A stretch of DNA of 64,000 bases from Bacteroidales bacterium (GTDB taxonomy: Bacteria > Bacteroidota > Bacteroidia > Bacteroidales > F082). The notes under the pieces are model-generated. The model did no database searches. It was given only the letters and a program-made list of their open reading frames with translations, and was not told the DNA's origin. Shown piece by piece: positions 52,772 through 60,717 of this stretch. Where the stretch lies: positions 44,685-108,684 of the forward strand of contig JAQVLA010000008.1 in the NCBI GenBank assembly GCA_028704385.1. The letters are read 5' to 3'. A program made the translations under genes and the position numbers. Numbering within the stretch: position 1 is the stretch's first letter; the number at the start of each line of letters is the position of its first letter.

Positions 52772-53015
52772 TTTATCAAAATTTATGTTCAATTCTTAAA
52801 CTTTGAAATGGTGTTTGTCAAGGATTGTGCCAAAAACTATTGGGAGCAAAATCTTAATGGTAAAGGTCTCGTTTAGCTAATGACAGAAAGTATAAATATT
52901 GTCTATCATCCATAAAATCAATGCTTTAACGAAAACGGCAGCTTTCTTTTAAGGAAGTTGATAACAGGAATGACAAAAAGACAGTCAAGGACAAATTCAG
53001 GAATGTCAGTGAAAA

Positions 53016-54002
53016 TTACTGTGCAATCCTAAAACCCCAATTGTAATCTTCAACCAGTTTTGTTTCGCTTAATGGATTCAAATTGTAAACCTTTACTGCT
53101 TTACTTCTGGCAGAGAATATGCCGTAGCCATTTAATATATTTGTGTACTGGGGTATTTCCTGGACAATGCTGTTTGAGGGTGCATTCACATCGATAAAGG
53201 TGCTCAGCTCTTCGCCACCTGCCGAAATGGTGAGCAGCACTTCACCTGCCCAGCGTTTTACATTTAATTCGTCATCAAGTTCTTGCCCCAGACGGCTGTA
53301 AAATTCACTTCCCATATAACTCACACTCATTTCTTCACCACCATCAAGTCCCTGTGAATGCCGTGTTCCCAGATTCCAAAACATTTGTTTATAAAGTGTA
53401 TCCGGATTTCCGGGACGTAATTCCTTATAATTAAATATGATTTGAACTTCATATCGCTTACCTCCGTGAGCCGAATTCCATTCAATTTGTGTGGCAGAGG
53501 TGGAGGCAAAGTTGATAAAGTTAACTGGCCTGACCACTCCAAAAGAAGCGATCATATCTGTTTTAGCTTCAATAGCTTTCGATTCAGGTTCAATTTTGAG
53601 GGTATATTGTGCGTTGGGATCAAGTGTTGCTGTGGTGTAATAAAGTAGCTGGCTTGGAAAATAAAAAATTGAATCGCCTGCCAATTTATTGTGGATTGTG
53701 ATCGTATCCAGAACTATCGGGTTTTGATCTGCCCCGTTTTTTTTCCCCTGAAGTATTACATTCAGCTTTTGGGCATAATTACTTGAATCCGGATCCTTTG
53801 CAATTTCAAGTGCATTTCCTGGCCCAAGAAATGCTTTGGTGATTTTTATAAAATTGGTATCCTGACCAGCATCCAACAAGCCGTAAACAATTGTAATATC
53901 TTTGTAATCAGCATATAAATCAACATCTGTGCTGCACGAATTGAAAACTACCAAAAGTGAGGCTATAACTATAAAAATGCCCGTAATCTTTTTGAAATTC
54001 AT
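53016..54002 (-). CDS. uncharacterised Bacteroidota lipoprotein
   Basis: A 328-residue lipoprotein (lipobox FNSC, Cys 23). The mature protein starts STDVDLYADYKDITIVYGLL, then FIKITKAFLGPGNALEIAKD, repeats of beta strands, and ends KLVEDYNWGFRIAQ. The layout of a short Ig-like beta domain followed by an all-beta region is like DUF4249-type lipoproteins, though the family cannot be confirmed here. It is divergent from panB and preceded by a promoter (54059-54089). Probably sits at the outer membrane; function unknown. Confidence 0.65.
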   Translation of the reverse strand: MNFKKITGIFIVIASLLVVFNSCSTDVDLYADYKDITIVYGLLDAGQDTNFIKITKAFLGPGNALEIAKDPDSSNYAQKLNVILQGKKNGADQNPIVLDTITIHNKLAGDSIFYFPSQLLYYTTATLDPNAQYTLKIEPESKAIEAKTDMIASFGVVRPVNFINFASTSATQIEWNSAHGGKRYEVQIIFNYKELRPGNPDTLYKQMFWNLGTRHSQGLDGGEEMSVSYMGSEFYSRLGQELDDELNVKRWAGEVLLTISAGGEELSTFIDVNAPSNSIVQEIPQYTNILNGYGIFSARSKAVKVYNLNPLSETKLVEDYNWGFRIAQ

Positions 54003-54058
54003 GTGTTCTTTGGATTTTTTTTAAACAAAACAGAAAATCCGGTTTCCTGATAAACGGC

Positions 54059-54089
54059 CAAAATTACAATATATTTTCTCCCGTTCAAC
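54059..54089 (-). promoter_or_regulatory. promoter of the lipoprotein gene
   Basis: Minus strand: -33 GTTG (54086-54089), 19-base spacer, -7 TAATTTTG (54059-54066). Confidence 0.6.
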
Positions 54090-54094
54090 CATAG

Positions 54095-54127
54095 ACCAGT
54101 AAACGGTATTCAATTAACCGGTAAACG
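54095..54127. repeat. direct repeat in the lipoprotein/panB divergent region
   Basis: ACCAGTAAACG (54095-54105) and ACCGGTAAACG (54117-54127) differ at one base and are spaced 22 bases start to start, about two helical turns. They lie just upstream of the lipoprotein gene's promoter. An activator site is the simplest reading. Confidence 0.5.
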
Positions 54128-54237
54128 AAAAAACCATTGTATTTATCGTATTCTGAAAAATGCAGGATTTGGTAATCTGTACAAATAAAAACAGGTTTTT
54201 CGCTTTCTGAAGCAAAATCCGCTACAATTAAAAACAC

Positions 54238-54245
54238 TACTTTTG
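54238..54245 (+). promoter_or_regulatory. -7 promoter element of panB
   Basis: TACTTTTG ends one base before the in-frame ATG at 54247. Transcription would start near 54252, so that ATG cannot be used and the next ATG at 54265 is the start. Confidence 0.6.
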
Positions 54246-54264
54246 CATGAAAATCATAACAATC

Positions 54265-55080
54265 ATGTATTCTTCAAAAGATATCCCAAAAATCACCACA
54301 CATGTACTTCAGGAGATGAAGCTTAAAGGTGAAAAAATTGCAATGCTAACGGCTTACGATTATTCGATGGCGCAAATTCTGGATGAAGCAGGCATTGACG
54401 TGATTTTGGTGGGGGATAGTGCTTCCAACGTAATGGCCGGACACAAAACTACCCTGCCCATCACTTTAAACGAAATGATTTACCATGCAAGCTCGGTGAC
54501 CAGGGCAGTAAAAAGATCGCTGGTTGTTGTGGATATGCCTTTTGGCACCTACCAGGGCAATTCAAAAGAAGCACTTTCGTCGGCCATTCGGATAATGAAA
54601 GAATCAGGTGCTAATGCAATCAAAATGGAAGGCGGTGAAGAAATCGTGGAATCTGTTGACAGAATCTTAAGCGCCGGCATCCCGATCCTGGGCCATCTTG
54701 GTCTTACACCACAAAGCATCAACAAATTCGGTACTTATGTGGTGCGGGCTACTGACGACAAAGAAGCTGAAAAGTTAAGGCGTGATGCGAAAATCCTGGA
54801 ACAGGCAGGTTGTTTCGGCATCGTACTCGAAAAAATTCCTTCCCAGCTGGCCGCCGAAGTAACGCAAAGTGTAAGAATACCAATAATTGGCATTGGTGCA
54901 GGTAATCAGGTGGACGGACAAGTGTTGGTATTGCATGATATGCTGGGTATTAATCAGAAATTTTCGCCCCGCTTTTTGCGTCGTTATCATAACCTGCACG
55001 ACGAAATCAAAACGGCTGTTTTTAGTTACATAAGTGATGTAAAAACCGCTGACTTTCCTAACGAACGAGAACAATACTAA
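54265..55080 (+). CDS. panB: 3-methyl-2-oxobutanoate hydroxymethyltransferase
   Basis: A 271-residue Pan[28 protein letters not shown] (here residues about 10-36, with the family TAYD motif), [19 protein letters not shown] (metal Asp), [20 protein letters not shown] and [22 protein letters not shown]. It uses methylene-tetrahydrofolate to make ketopantoate from 2-oxoisovalerate, the first step of pantothenate/CoA synthesis. The start is chosen because the promoter overlaps the upstream ATG. No other pan gene is in the window. Confidence 0.95.
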   Translation: MYSSKDIPKITTHVLQEMKLKGEKIAMLTAYDYSMAQILDEAGIDVILVGDSASNVMAGHKTTLPITLNEMIYHASSVTRAVKRSLVVVDMPFGTYQGNSKEALSSAIRIMKESGANAIKMEGGEEIVESVDRILSAGIPILGHLGLTPQSINKFGTYVVRATDDKEAEKLRRDAKILEQAGCFGIVLEKIPSQLAAEVTQSVRIPIIGIGAGNQVDGQVLVLHDMLGINQKFSPRFLRRYHNLHDEIKTAVFSYISDVKTADFPNEREQY

Positions 55081-55109
55081 GCTTCTTTGTTAAATCTGGT
55101 TTTTTAAAA

Positions 55110-55802
55110 ATGCCCCATCCGTTTGAATCACGTGTGTTGTTTGAAGACAATCACCTTTTAGTGATCAACAAGCGGCCATCCGAATTGGTACAGGGCGACA
55201 AAACCGGCGACACATCTTTACTCGATGAGGCCGCCAGCTACCTGAAATGGAAAGGCAACAAAACCGGAGCAGCTTTTGTTGGCCTGGTGCATCGCATCGA
55301 CAGGCCTGTGAGCGGTGTGCTGCTGCTAGCCAAAACGAGCAAAGCACTGAGTCGTTTAACGATACAATTAAAAGACAAAAACTGGAACAAAACTTATCTT
55401 GTTATTGTACAACACTTTCCTCCAAAAACCGCAGATAAACTCACTCATTGGCTGAAAAAAAACGAAAAACAGAATAAATCATATGTTGTATCTCCAGAGA
55501 CTCCCGGAGCCAAACAGGCCATCCTTGAGTACGCATTGCTTACAAAGGCAGATCATTATTCACTGCTCGAAATCAGGCTCCTGACCGGCAGACATCATCA
55601 GATACGTGCACAACTGGCTGCAATTGGCTGTCCGGTGAAAGGCGACCTTAAATATGGTGCGAAACGATCAAATCCGGATGGTTCGATCAATCTTCATGCC
55701 TGGAAACTAAGCTTTCAGCATCCGGTAACAAAAGAAATGCTCACTTTTGAAGCACCCTTACCCCTTGAAAAATCATGGCCTGATTTTGCCAAAATACCCT
55801 AA
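55110..55802 (+). CDS. RluA-family pseudouridine synthase without S4 domain
   Basis: A 230-residue pseudouridine synthase. Catalytic Asp in LVHRIDRPVSGVLLLAKT (about residue 69), the later LLTGRHHQIRAQLAAIG, and GDLKYGAKR and INLHAWKLSFQHP, all of the RluA family. The N-terminal S4 RNA-binding domain of RluC/D is absent, like RluA itself and many Bacteroidota members. The target RNA cannot be predicted. It follows panB by 29 bases. Confidence 0.88.
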   Translation: MPHPFESRVLFEDNHLLVINKRPSELVQGDKTGDTSLLDEAASYLKWKGNKTGAAFVGLVHRIDRPVSGVLLLAKTSKALSRLTIQLKDKNWNKTYLVIVQHFPPKTADKLTHWLKKNEKQNKSYVVSPETPGAKQAILEYALLTKADHYSLLEIRLLTGRHHQIRAQLAAIGCPVKGDLKYGAKRSNPDGSINLHAWKLSFQHPVTKEMLTFEAPLPLEKSWPDFAKIP

Positions 55803-55955
55803 TAAAACAGCAGGGGTTATTAAAGTGGTACTAGTCCACTTCTAACCAAAAAGCAAATTGCGATTTGGTCAAAATGTCAGCATTTTGATAAAAATACGGT
55901 AATTGACGGATACAAATCTGTATTTCACCACATCATATCAGCAGGCCAGCCAACC

Positions 55956-55963
55956 TACTTTTG
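55956..55963 (+). promoter_or_regulatory. -7 promoter element of the lipoprotein at 56008
   Basis: TACTTTTG, 44 bases before the start. Confidence 0.55.
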
Positions 55964-56007
55964 TCACATATTCACTGAAGTTATAAAACCTCAAAAACGA
56001 AAGAGTT

Positions 56008-56763
56008 ATGAAATCAATTCAATTAAATTTAAGAAACCTCAGCCAGTTAGCAATGGCTGGTATCTTCGTGGCAGCTTTTACGCTTGCTTCATGTAATAAA
56101 AAGGATGATGACAATACTGATCCGGGCGATAACAATCCAAATACTGAAAACCCCATACCACAGATGGGATCAGGAACTCTGGTTGCTATTAAAACCCAAA
56201 ACATCACCTCAACGCCTATTGGAGATATAACGACAACTATCGGCCTTGGAGTTGCAGTTTTTACAGAAAATGGCTTCAATTCGTTTACCGATGCCGGAAC
56301 AGTGGAGCTCAAAGGCAATGCGCTCACAAAACACGCTAACAACAGTTATGCCTTCACCCCCTCACTTACCAACCCAACCGGTATTGATCTGAGTGGCGAT
56401 ATCACCTGGGATGTATCCGGAAATGGTAATATTCCTGCTTTTTCGCATACTGTTAACACGGCATTCCCAAATGTGGGTGCAATAACCAGTAGTTCGGATG
56501 TTTCCAAATCGGGATATACCTTAACGGTAGCCTCCGTAAATAATGCTGATTCTGTATATTTTCAGGTTGGCAGCGTGCTAAAGGTGCTTCCCGGCAATGC
56601 CGTTTCGTGCCAGTTTACTGCTGACGACCTGAGTGAACTAAGCACTGGTGCCTCAATTGTGCAGGTTGCGCCAATAAAGATCAGTAATGCCGATTATGGT
56701 GGAAAAACTTTCTACTTCATCAACGAAAGCACTAGTAGCGTTTCAGCAAACATAACCAACTAA
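56008..56763 (+). CDS. uncharacterised lipoprotein
   Basis: A 251-residue lipoprotein: signal peptide with lipobox LASC (Cys 29), then an Asp/Asn/Pro-rich linker (NKKDDDNTDPGDNNPNTENP), whose acidic run right after the Cys resembles the surface-export signals of Bacteroidota lipoproteins. The body (about 55-251) is an all-beta, Thr/Ser-rich domain ending SVSANITN. I do not recognise a family. It is a single-gene unit with its own promoter and terminator. Possibly surface-exposed. Confidence 0.65.
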   Translation: MKSIQLNLRNLSQLAMAGIFVAAFTLASCNKKDDDNTDPGDNNPNTENPIPQMGSGTLVAIKTQNITSTPIGDITTTIGLGVAVFTENGFNSFTDAGTVELKGNALTKHANNSYAFTPSLTNPTGIDLSGDITWDVSGNGNIPAFSHTVNTAFPNVGAITSSSDVSKSGYTLTVASVNNADSVYFQVGSVLKVLPGNAVSCQFTADDLSELSTGASIVQVAPIKISNADYGGKTFYFINESTSSVSANITN

Positions 56764-56792
56764 TTAGTTTTTCATTATTGTTTTTATATTTA

Positions 56793-56826
56793 AAATGTCT
56801 GTGAATGAAGATTCGCAGGCATTTTT
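56793..56826 (+). terminator. terminator of the lipoprotein gene
   Basis: AAATGTCTGTGAAT / ATTCGCAGGCATTT (56793-56806 and 56811-56824), a 14-base stem with two G-U pairs, 4-base loop, and TTTTT at the end. Confidence 0.75.
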
Positions 56827-57005
56827 GCTTTATGTAATTGGACTAGCTATTTCTATCCTGAAAAAAAGGTGTTTCTTTGTATTTGTAAATTCTGTTATAA
56901 ATATTGTTTTTTCGTCTGGCTATAAACATGATCTTTGGATGACCGAAAGTCCTCACGACAGGGCTTTTTTTGTTCGGGGAATGCTTATCAGCTTACCAAG
57001 CAATA

Positions 57006-58262
57006 ATGATTAAAATGGATACTGTGTTGAAGAAATATTTTTGGATTTTATTGATCAGTAGTTGTATGATAAACTTACCCGTTAAGGCACAATGGGTTAC
57101 AAAAATCACACTTGAGCAAAATACCACAAAATATCAGAACCTGGAATTCAGGGCCATTGCTTTAGAAATGGATGCAACAACATCCACAAAGGCAAGCATC
57201 AGGGTGGCAGACAAGCTTTACGATATCGTTCCGGATGAACATTCCCCGATCAGTGATGGCTTGCGCATGAGCAATCTCATTGTTATTGACGATGCACAAA
57301 CAGGTTTTAGCCTAATAGCATCATCTCAGAAACAATTAAAATCAGCCTATCTCATTCATACTCCTGAATTAAAGAAAAAATTAAAATCTAAAAGTGATAC
57401 GCTCGACAGCTGCACACATCCCGTAATGATCCTGCAGGAGGAATGGCGCGATGGACTACCCGACCCTGATTACGACAGAATTCCAAACATGGTGAGCCAT
57501 CAGATCATTCATCACTCTGCAACCGACAACGAGCTAACTGATTATGTAAACCTTGTTCGCAGCATATATTTATACCATACCGAAGTAAACGGCTGGTCTG
57601 ATATAGGTTACAACTACCTGATCAGTCCGGATGGATTATTGTTTGCCGGTCGCGATCCGGGCGAAAATCTTAGTCAGGACAGTGTGCTTGGAGCTCATTT
57701 TTGTGCCAGCAACACAGGTACTATGGGCATCTGTATGCTTGGCACATTTATGACACAAACTCCTGGCGAAGAAGCCCTTAGCACCCTTAATCAACTTATC
57801 AGCTGGAAAGCCATCCAGTCAAATCTTGATCCCGAAGCAAGTTCGGCTCATCCGCTCAACCAGGAGCTTGGCACTATTGCAGGTCATCGCGATGGTTGTT
57901 CAACAGCCTGCCCGGGAGATGCTTTGTATGCCATGCTGCCTCAAATCCGGGAAAAAAGTCTCGAAACTATTCAAGATTGTGGCGTATTTCCTGGTTTAAA
58001 TGTAAACACCAACAATCAGGAAATGACACTATTTCCAAATCCGATTAACGGAAATATCCTTCGTTTTACGACCAGCCTTTCCCTGAAGAGAGCTATCCTT
58101 TTTGACTTAGCCGGCCATCAATTGGAAAGCTGGCAAATCACTTCAAATCAGGATGCACTTAGGCTGCCACAACAAATTAAAAACGGGCTTTACTTCATTC
58201 ACTTTATTAGTCAGAAAGACAGAGTTATCCCTGTTAAAATTATAGTGAACAAACAATATTAA
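57006..58262 (+). CDS. PGRP/amidase-2 peptidoglycan amidase with type IX sorting domain
   Basis: A 418-residue secreted protein (start at 57006 or the Met at 57015). Signal peptide ends at about VKA before QWVTK. Residues 20-150 form a beta domain. A PGRP/amidase-2 domain covers about 155-325: zinc His in IIHHSAT, Tyr in DIGYNYLISPDG, and the second His and Cys in AGHRDGCSTACPGD, spaced eight residues apart as in T7 lysozyme. The C-terminus has a type A sorting domain (MTLFPNPINGNILRF, GLYFIHF, VKIIVNKQY). It is expected to cleave the MurNAc-L-Ala bond, outside the cell, in prey or neighbouring peptidoglycan. Confidence 0.9.
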   Translation: MIKMDTVLKKYFWILLISSCMINLPVKAQWVTKITLEQNTTKYQNLEFRAIALEMDATTSTKASIRVADKLYDIVPDEHSPISDGLRMSNLIVIDDAQTGFSLIASSQKQLKSAYLIHTPELKKKLKSKSDTLDSCTHPVMILQEEWRDGLPDPDYDRIPNMVSHQIIHHSATDNELTDYVNLVRSIYLYHTEVNGWSDIGYNYLISPDGLLFAGRDPGENLSQDSVLGAHFCASNTGTMGICMLGTFMTQTPGEEALSTLNQLISWKAIQSNLDPEASSAHPLNQELGTIAGHRDGCSTACPGDALYAMLPQIREKSLETIQDCGVFPGLNVNTNNQEMTLFPNPINGNILRFTTSLSLKRAILFDLAGHQLESWQITSNQDALRLPQQIKNGLYFIHFISQKDRVIPVKIIVNKQY

Positions 58263-58315
58263 GAAGTTTTCGTTTTTATGGGTAACCTTGATGCAGCTTT
58301 TAACGTATGAAACAC

Positions 58316-58323
58316 TAATTTTG
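58316..58323 (+). promoter_or_regulatory. -7 promoter element of the PAS hybrid kinase
   Basis: TAATTTTG, 48 bases before the start. Confidence 0.5.
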
Positions 58324-58371
58324 TTAAAATTTGTCAGAACATAAATTGGATGGTTTTAACCAGATATTCCG

Positions 58372-60009
58372 ATGGAAGATAACAACAAAACGAAACAAGC
58401 ACTTCTGGCAGAAATTTCTTCGCTGAGGCTACAGGTATCGAAACTTCAGGAACAACTTCATCTGCAGAACCAGCAGTCAGAAAAAGATATTGAAGAAAGG
58501 TTGGCGGTTACAATAAACAACATCCCGCTCGCTATTCTTAATCTTGATCGTTTTGGGTATATCACAGCAGCCAATCCAGCTTTTTTAAAGACATTCGACA
58601 CCACCGCTGCCGACATCATCAACAAGATGAATGTCAAAAATTTTAAACCCTTTCTGGGAACTGAACTTAGCCTGAAAATAAGTCAGATGATCGATCAGAA
58701 AGTTGGTTTTGATATCGAAGCTCCATTTCCGCTTAACAAAGACAAAGACGCTTATTTTAAGTGCAGGGGAACCGTTGTTTCGAGCAAAATGAGCGATGCC
58801 CTTTCTTTTATCCTGATCATAGGTGATGTGTCCAAAAGAAAAATGACCGAATACGAACTCATCAAAGCCCTCGAAAAAGCAGAAGAATCTGATAAACTTA
58901 AAACAGCCTTTCTTACCAGCATGTCGCACGAAATCAGAACCCCAATGAATCATATCATTGGCTTTGTTGATTTTTTGCGTGATCCCGACCTACCACAAAA
59001 CGAAAGAGAAGAATACTCGCAAATTGTCTTCGACAGCGGTCAGGTTTTACTCCGGCTAATCGACGACATCATTGATATTGCCAAAATTGAATCCGGACAG
59101 ATGCGCCTGCATAAAACCAATTTCGTGCTGAACGAAATGATACATAATCTTTATCGTTCATACGATCAGCTACGCACCAAAAAAGGAAAACAGGAGCTTA
59201 ACTTCAAACTTAATATACCTGCTCATATCAGCAACCTTACAGTAAATACGGATGCTGTGCGGCTACAACAGATTTTTAGTAATTTACTGGATAATGCTTT
59301 TAAGTTTACCGATACCGGCACCATCGAAATGGGTTTTGAAATAATTGACCGCCAGCTGCATTTTTTTGTGAAAGACACTGGTGTTGGGATCAGCAAAGAC
59401 AAACACGAACTCATTTTTAAGCGCTTCAGACAGTTGGACTACAGCAGCACAAAAAAATACGGTGGCACAGGTTTGGGGCTTTCCATCATCAAGGGACTGA
59501 TCGACCTGTTGGAAGGTGAAGTTATTTTAAAATCTGAACCGGGAACAGGATCCGAATTCCGGTTTACCATTCCGGCTGCCATCGTGCAGATAGAATCAAA
59601 ACCAACCCCCGACATCAAAGAACTTGATCATACCTATCATTGGCCCGACAAACAAATTTTAATTGTTGAAGATGAACGGATGAATTATAATTTGCTGCTG
59701 GTGATGCTTCGACCTACCCGGGTAAAAGTGCTTTGGGCAATGGATGGAGAAGAAGCTATTCAACTGATTCGTGATGGAAAAGAAAAAATAGACCTGATTT
59801 TGATGGACATCAGACTACCACGCACCAATGGTTATGAAGCTACTGAAGCCATCAAAAAACTTCGGCCCGATATACCGGTTATTGCCCAAACAGCTTACGC
59901 CATGGATATTGAAATACAAAAAGCCCAGCAGGCAGGCTGCGATGCCTACATTACAAAACCTATCGACCGCCATCAGCTGCTAGAGACGATTTTTTCCTTC
60001 CTGACTTAA
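58372..60009 (+). CDS. soluble PAS hybrid sensor histidine kinase
   Basis: A 545-residue cytosolic kinase without transmembrane segments. N-terminal coiled coil (2-40), PAS domain (about 45-165, INNIPLAILNLDRFGYITAA), HisKA with phospho-His in TSMSHEIRTPMNHIIGF (about 186), HATPase with SNLLDNAFKFTDTG and GTGLGLSIIKGL, then a receiver (425-545) with phospho-Asp in LILMDIRLPRTNG (about 479). The kinase and receiver parts are closely related to those of the TPR kinase at 39675. No DNA-binding output. It is likely a phosphorelay component. The stop overlaps the convergent methyltransferase gene by four bases. Confidence 0.92.
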   Translation: MEDNNKTKQALLAEISSLRLQVSKLQEQLHLQNQQSEKDIEERLAVTINNIPLAILNLDRFGYITAANPAFLKTFDTTAADIINKMNVKNFKPFLGTELSLKISQMIDQKVGFDIEAPFPLNKDKDAYFKCRGTVVSSKMSDALSFILIIGDVSKRKMTEYELIKALEKAEESDKLKTAFLTSMSHEIRTPMNHIIGFVDFLRDPDLPQNEREEYSQIVFDSGQVLLRLIDDIIDIAKIESGQMRLHKTNFVLNEMIHNLYRSYDQLRTKKGKQELNFKLNIPAHISNLTVNTDAVRLQQIFSNLLDNAFKFTDTGTIEMGFEIIDRQLHFFVKDTGVGISKDKHELIFKRFRQLDYSSTKKYGGTGLGLSIIKGLIDLLEGEVILKSEPGTGSEFRFTIPAAIVQIESKPTPDIKELDHTYHWPDKQILIVEDERMNYNLLLVMLRPTRVKVLWAMDGEEAIQLIRDGKEKIDLILMDIRLPRTNGYEATEAIKKLRPDIPVIAQTAYAMDIEIQKAQQAGCDAYITKPIDRHQLLETIFSFLT

Positions 60010-60602
60010 ATTTTTTGTCCAATAAATCGCACTAATGCCGCTTTGCCATAGTGCCATTTACCCTCATTCAGATTGGCGTGGAGTTCGGTAAGTTGTTTAA
60101 TTTGTAAAGTATCAAAATCGGATTTTATCATGGCGCTGTCGTAATTCATCTCCGCATTTTTAGGGCCTCCCGAATTATATTGCAGCTGGTCTTTATGAAA
60201 TGCCTCCATGATAACCAGGCCATTGGGTTTGAGCATTCGAACCAACTCCTGATGCACCTGCTTTCTGACACCCACTGGCAAATGCACAAAAATCAGTGCG
60301 ATCACATCAAATGATTTTTCAGGAAACTTCAAAACCGATAGATCCTCTATCCGGTAATCCAGATGTACCTGATTTTTTTGCGCAAGTTTCAGGGCTTTGG
60401 CTTTGCCTGAACTGCTGTAATCCACAGCTACAACTTCCCATCCTGCAGTGGCTGCCCACACGGCATTGCGACCTTCGCCTTCGCCCGGAAGCAGAAGTTT
60501 TCCGGCAGGCAAATTCTGAAGTGTTGACTTAAAAAACTCATTGGGTGTTTCGCCGTAAATATATGCTTCACCCGAAAACCGTTCGTCCCAAAATAATTGC
60601 AT
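60006..60602 (-). CDS. class I SAM methyltransferase, TehB/TPMT-like
   Basis: A 198-residue methyltransferase from the Met at 60602 (MQLFWDERFSGEAYIYGETPN). The segments RFSGEAYIYGETPNEFF, LLLPGEGEGRNAVWAATAGW, VAVDYSSSGKAKALKLA and DVIALIFVHLPVGVRKQVH are those of the family of small soluble methyltransferases related to TehB and thiopurine methyltransferases. The substrate is unknown. It converges with the histidine kinase gene. Confidence 0.85.
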   Translation of the reverse strand: MQLFWDERFSGEAYIYGETPNEFFKSTLQNLPAGKLLLPGEGEGRNAVWAATAGWEVVAVDYSSSGKAKALKLAQKNQVHLDYRIEDLSVLKFPEKSFDVIALIFVHLPVGVRKQVHQELVRMLKPNGLVIMEAFHKDQLQYNSGGPKNAEMNYDSAMIKSDFDTLQIKQLTELHANLNEGKWHYGKAALVRFIGQKI

Positions 60603-60673
60603 AAAGCACAAACAGTAGAGCAGATTTTTTGTTCAGCAAAACACGATCTGTACAAGTGAAAGCCCTATTTTGC

Positions 60674-60681
60674 TAAATTTG
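60674..60681 (+). promoter_or_regulatory. -7 promoter element of the S46 peptidase gene
   Basis: TAAATTTG, 37 bases before the ATG at 60718. An in-frame TTG at 60670 lies before it and is therefore not the start. Confidence 0.5.
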
Positions 60682-60717
60682 TGGCGGAAACAAAATTATT
60701 ACTTAACTAAACTTGAT

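Noticed and set aside
55823..55841. Hairpin AAGTGG / CCACTT after the pseudouridine synthase gene
   Set aside because: Only six base pairs and no T run on either strand, so it is not called as a terminator.
56795..57013. 72-codon open frame between the lipoprotein and amidase genes
   Set aside because: It begins inside the terminator hairpin of the lipoprotein gene, has no promoter and no recognisable protein features.
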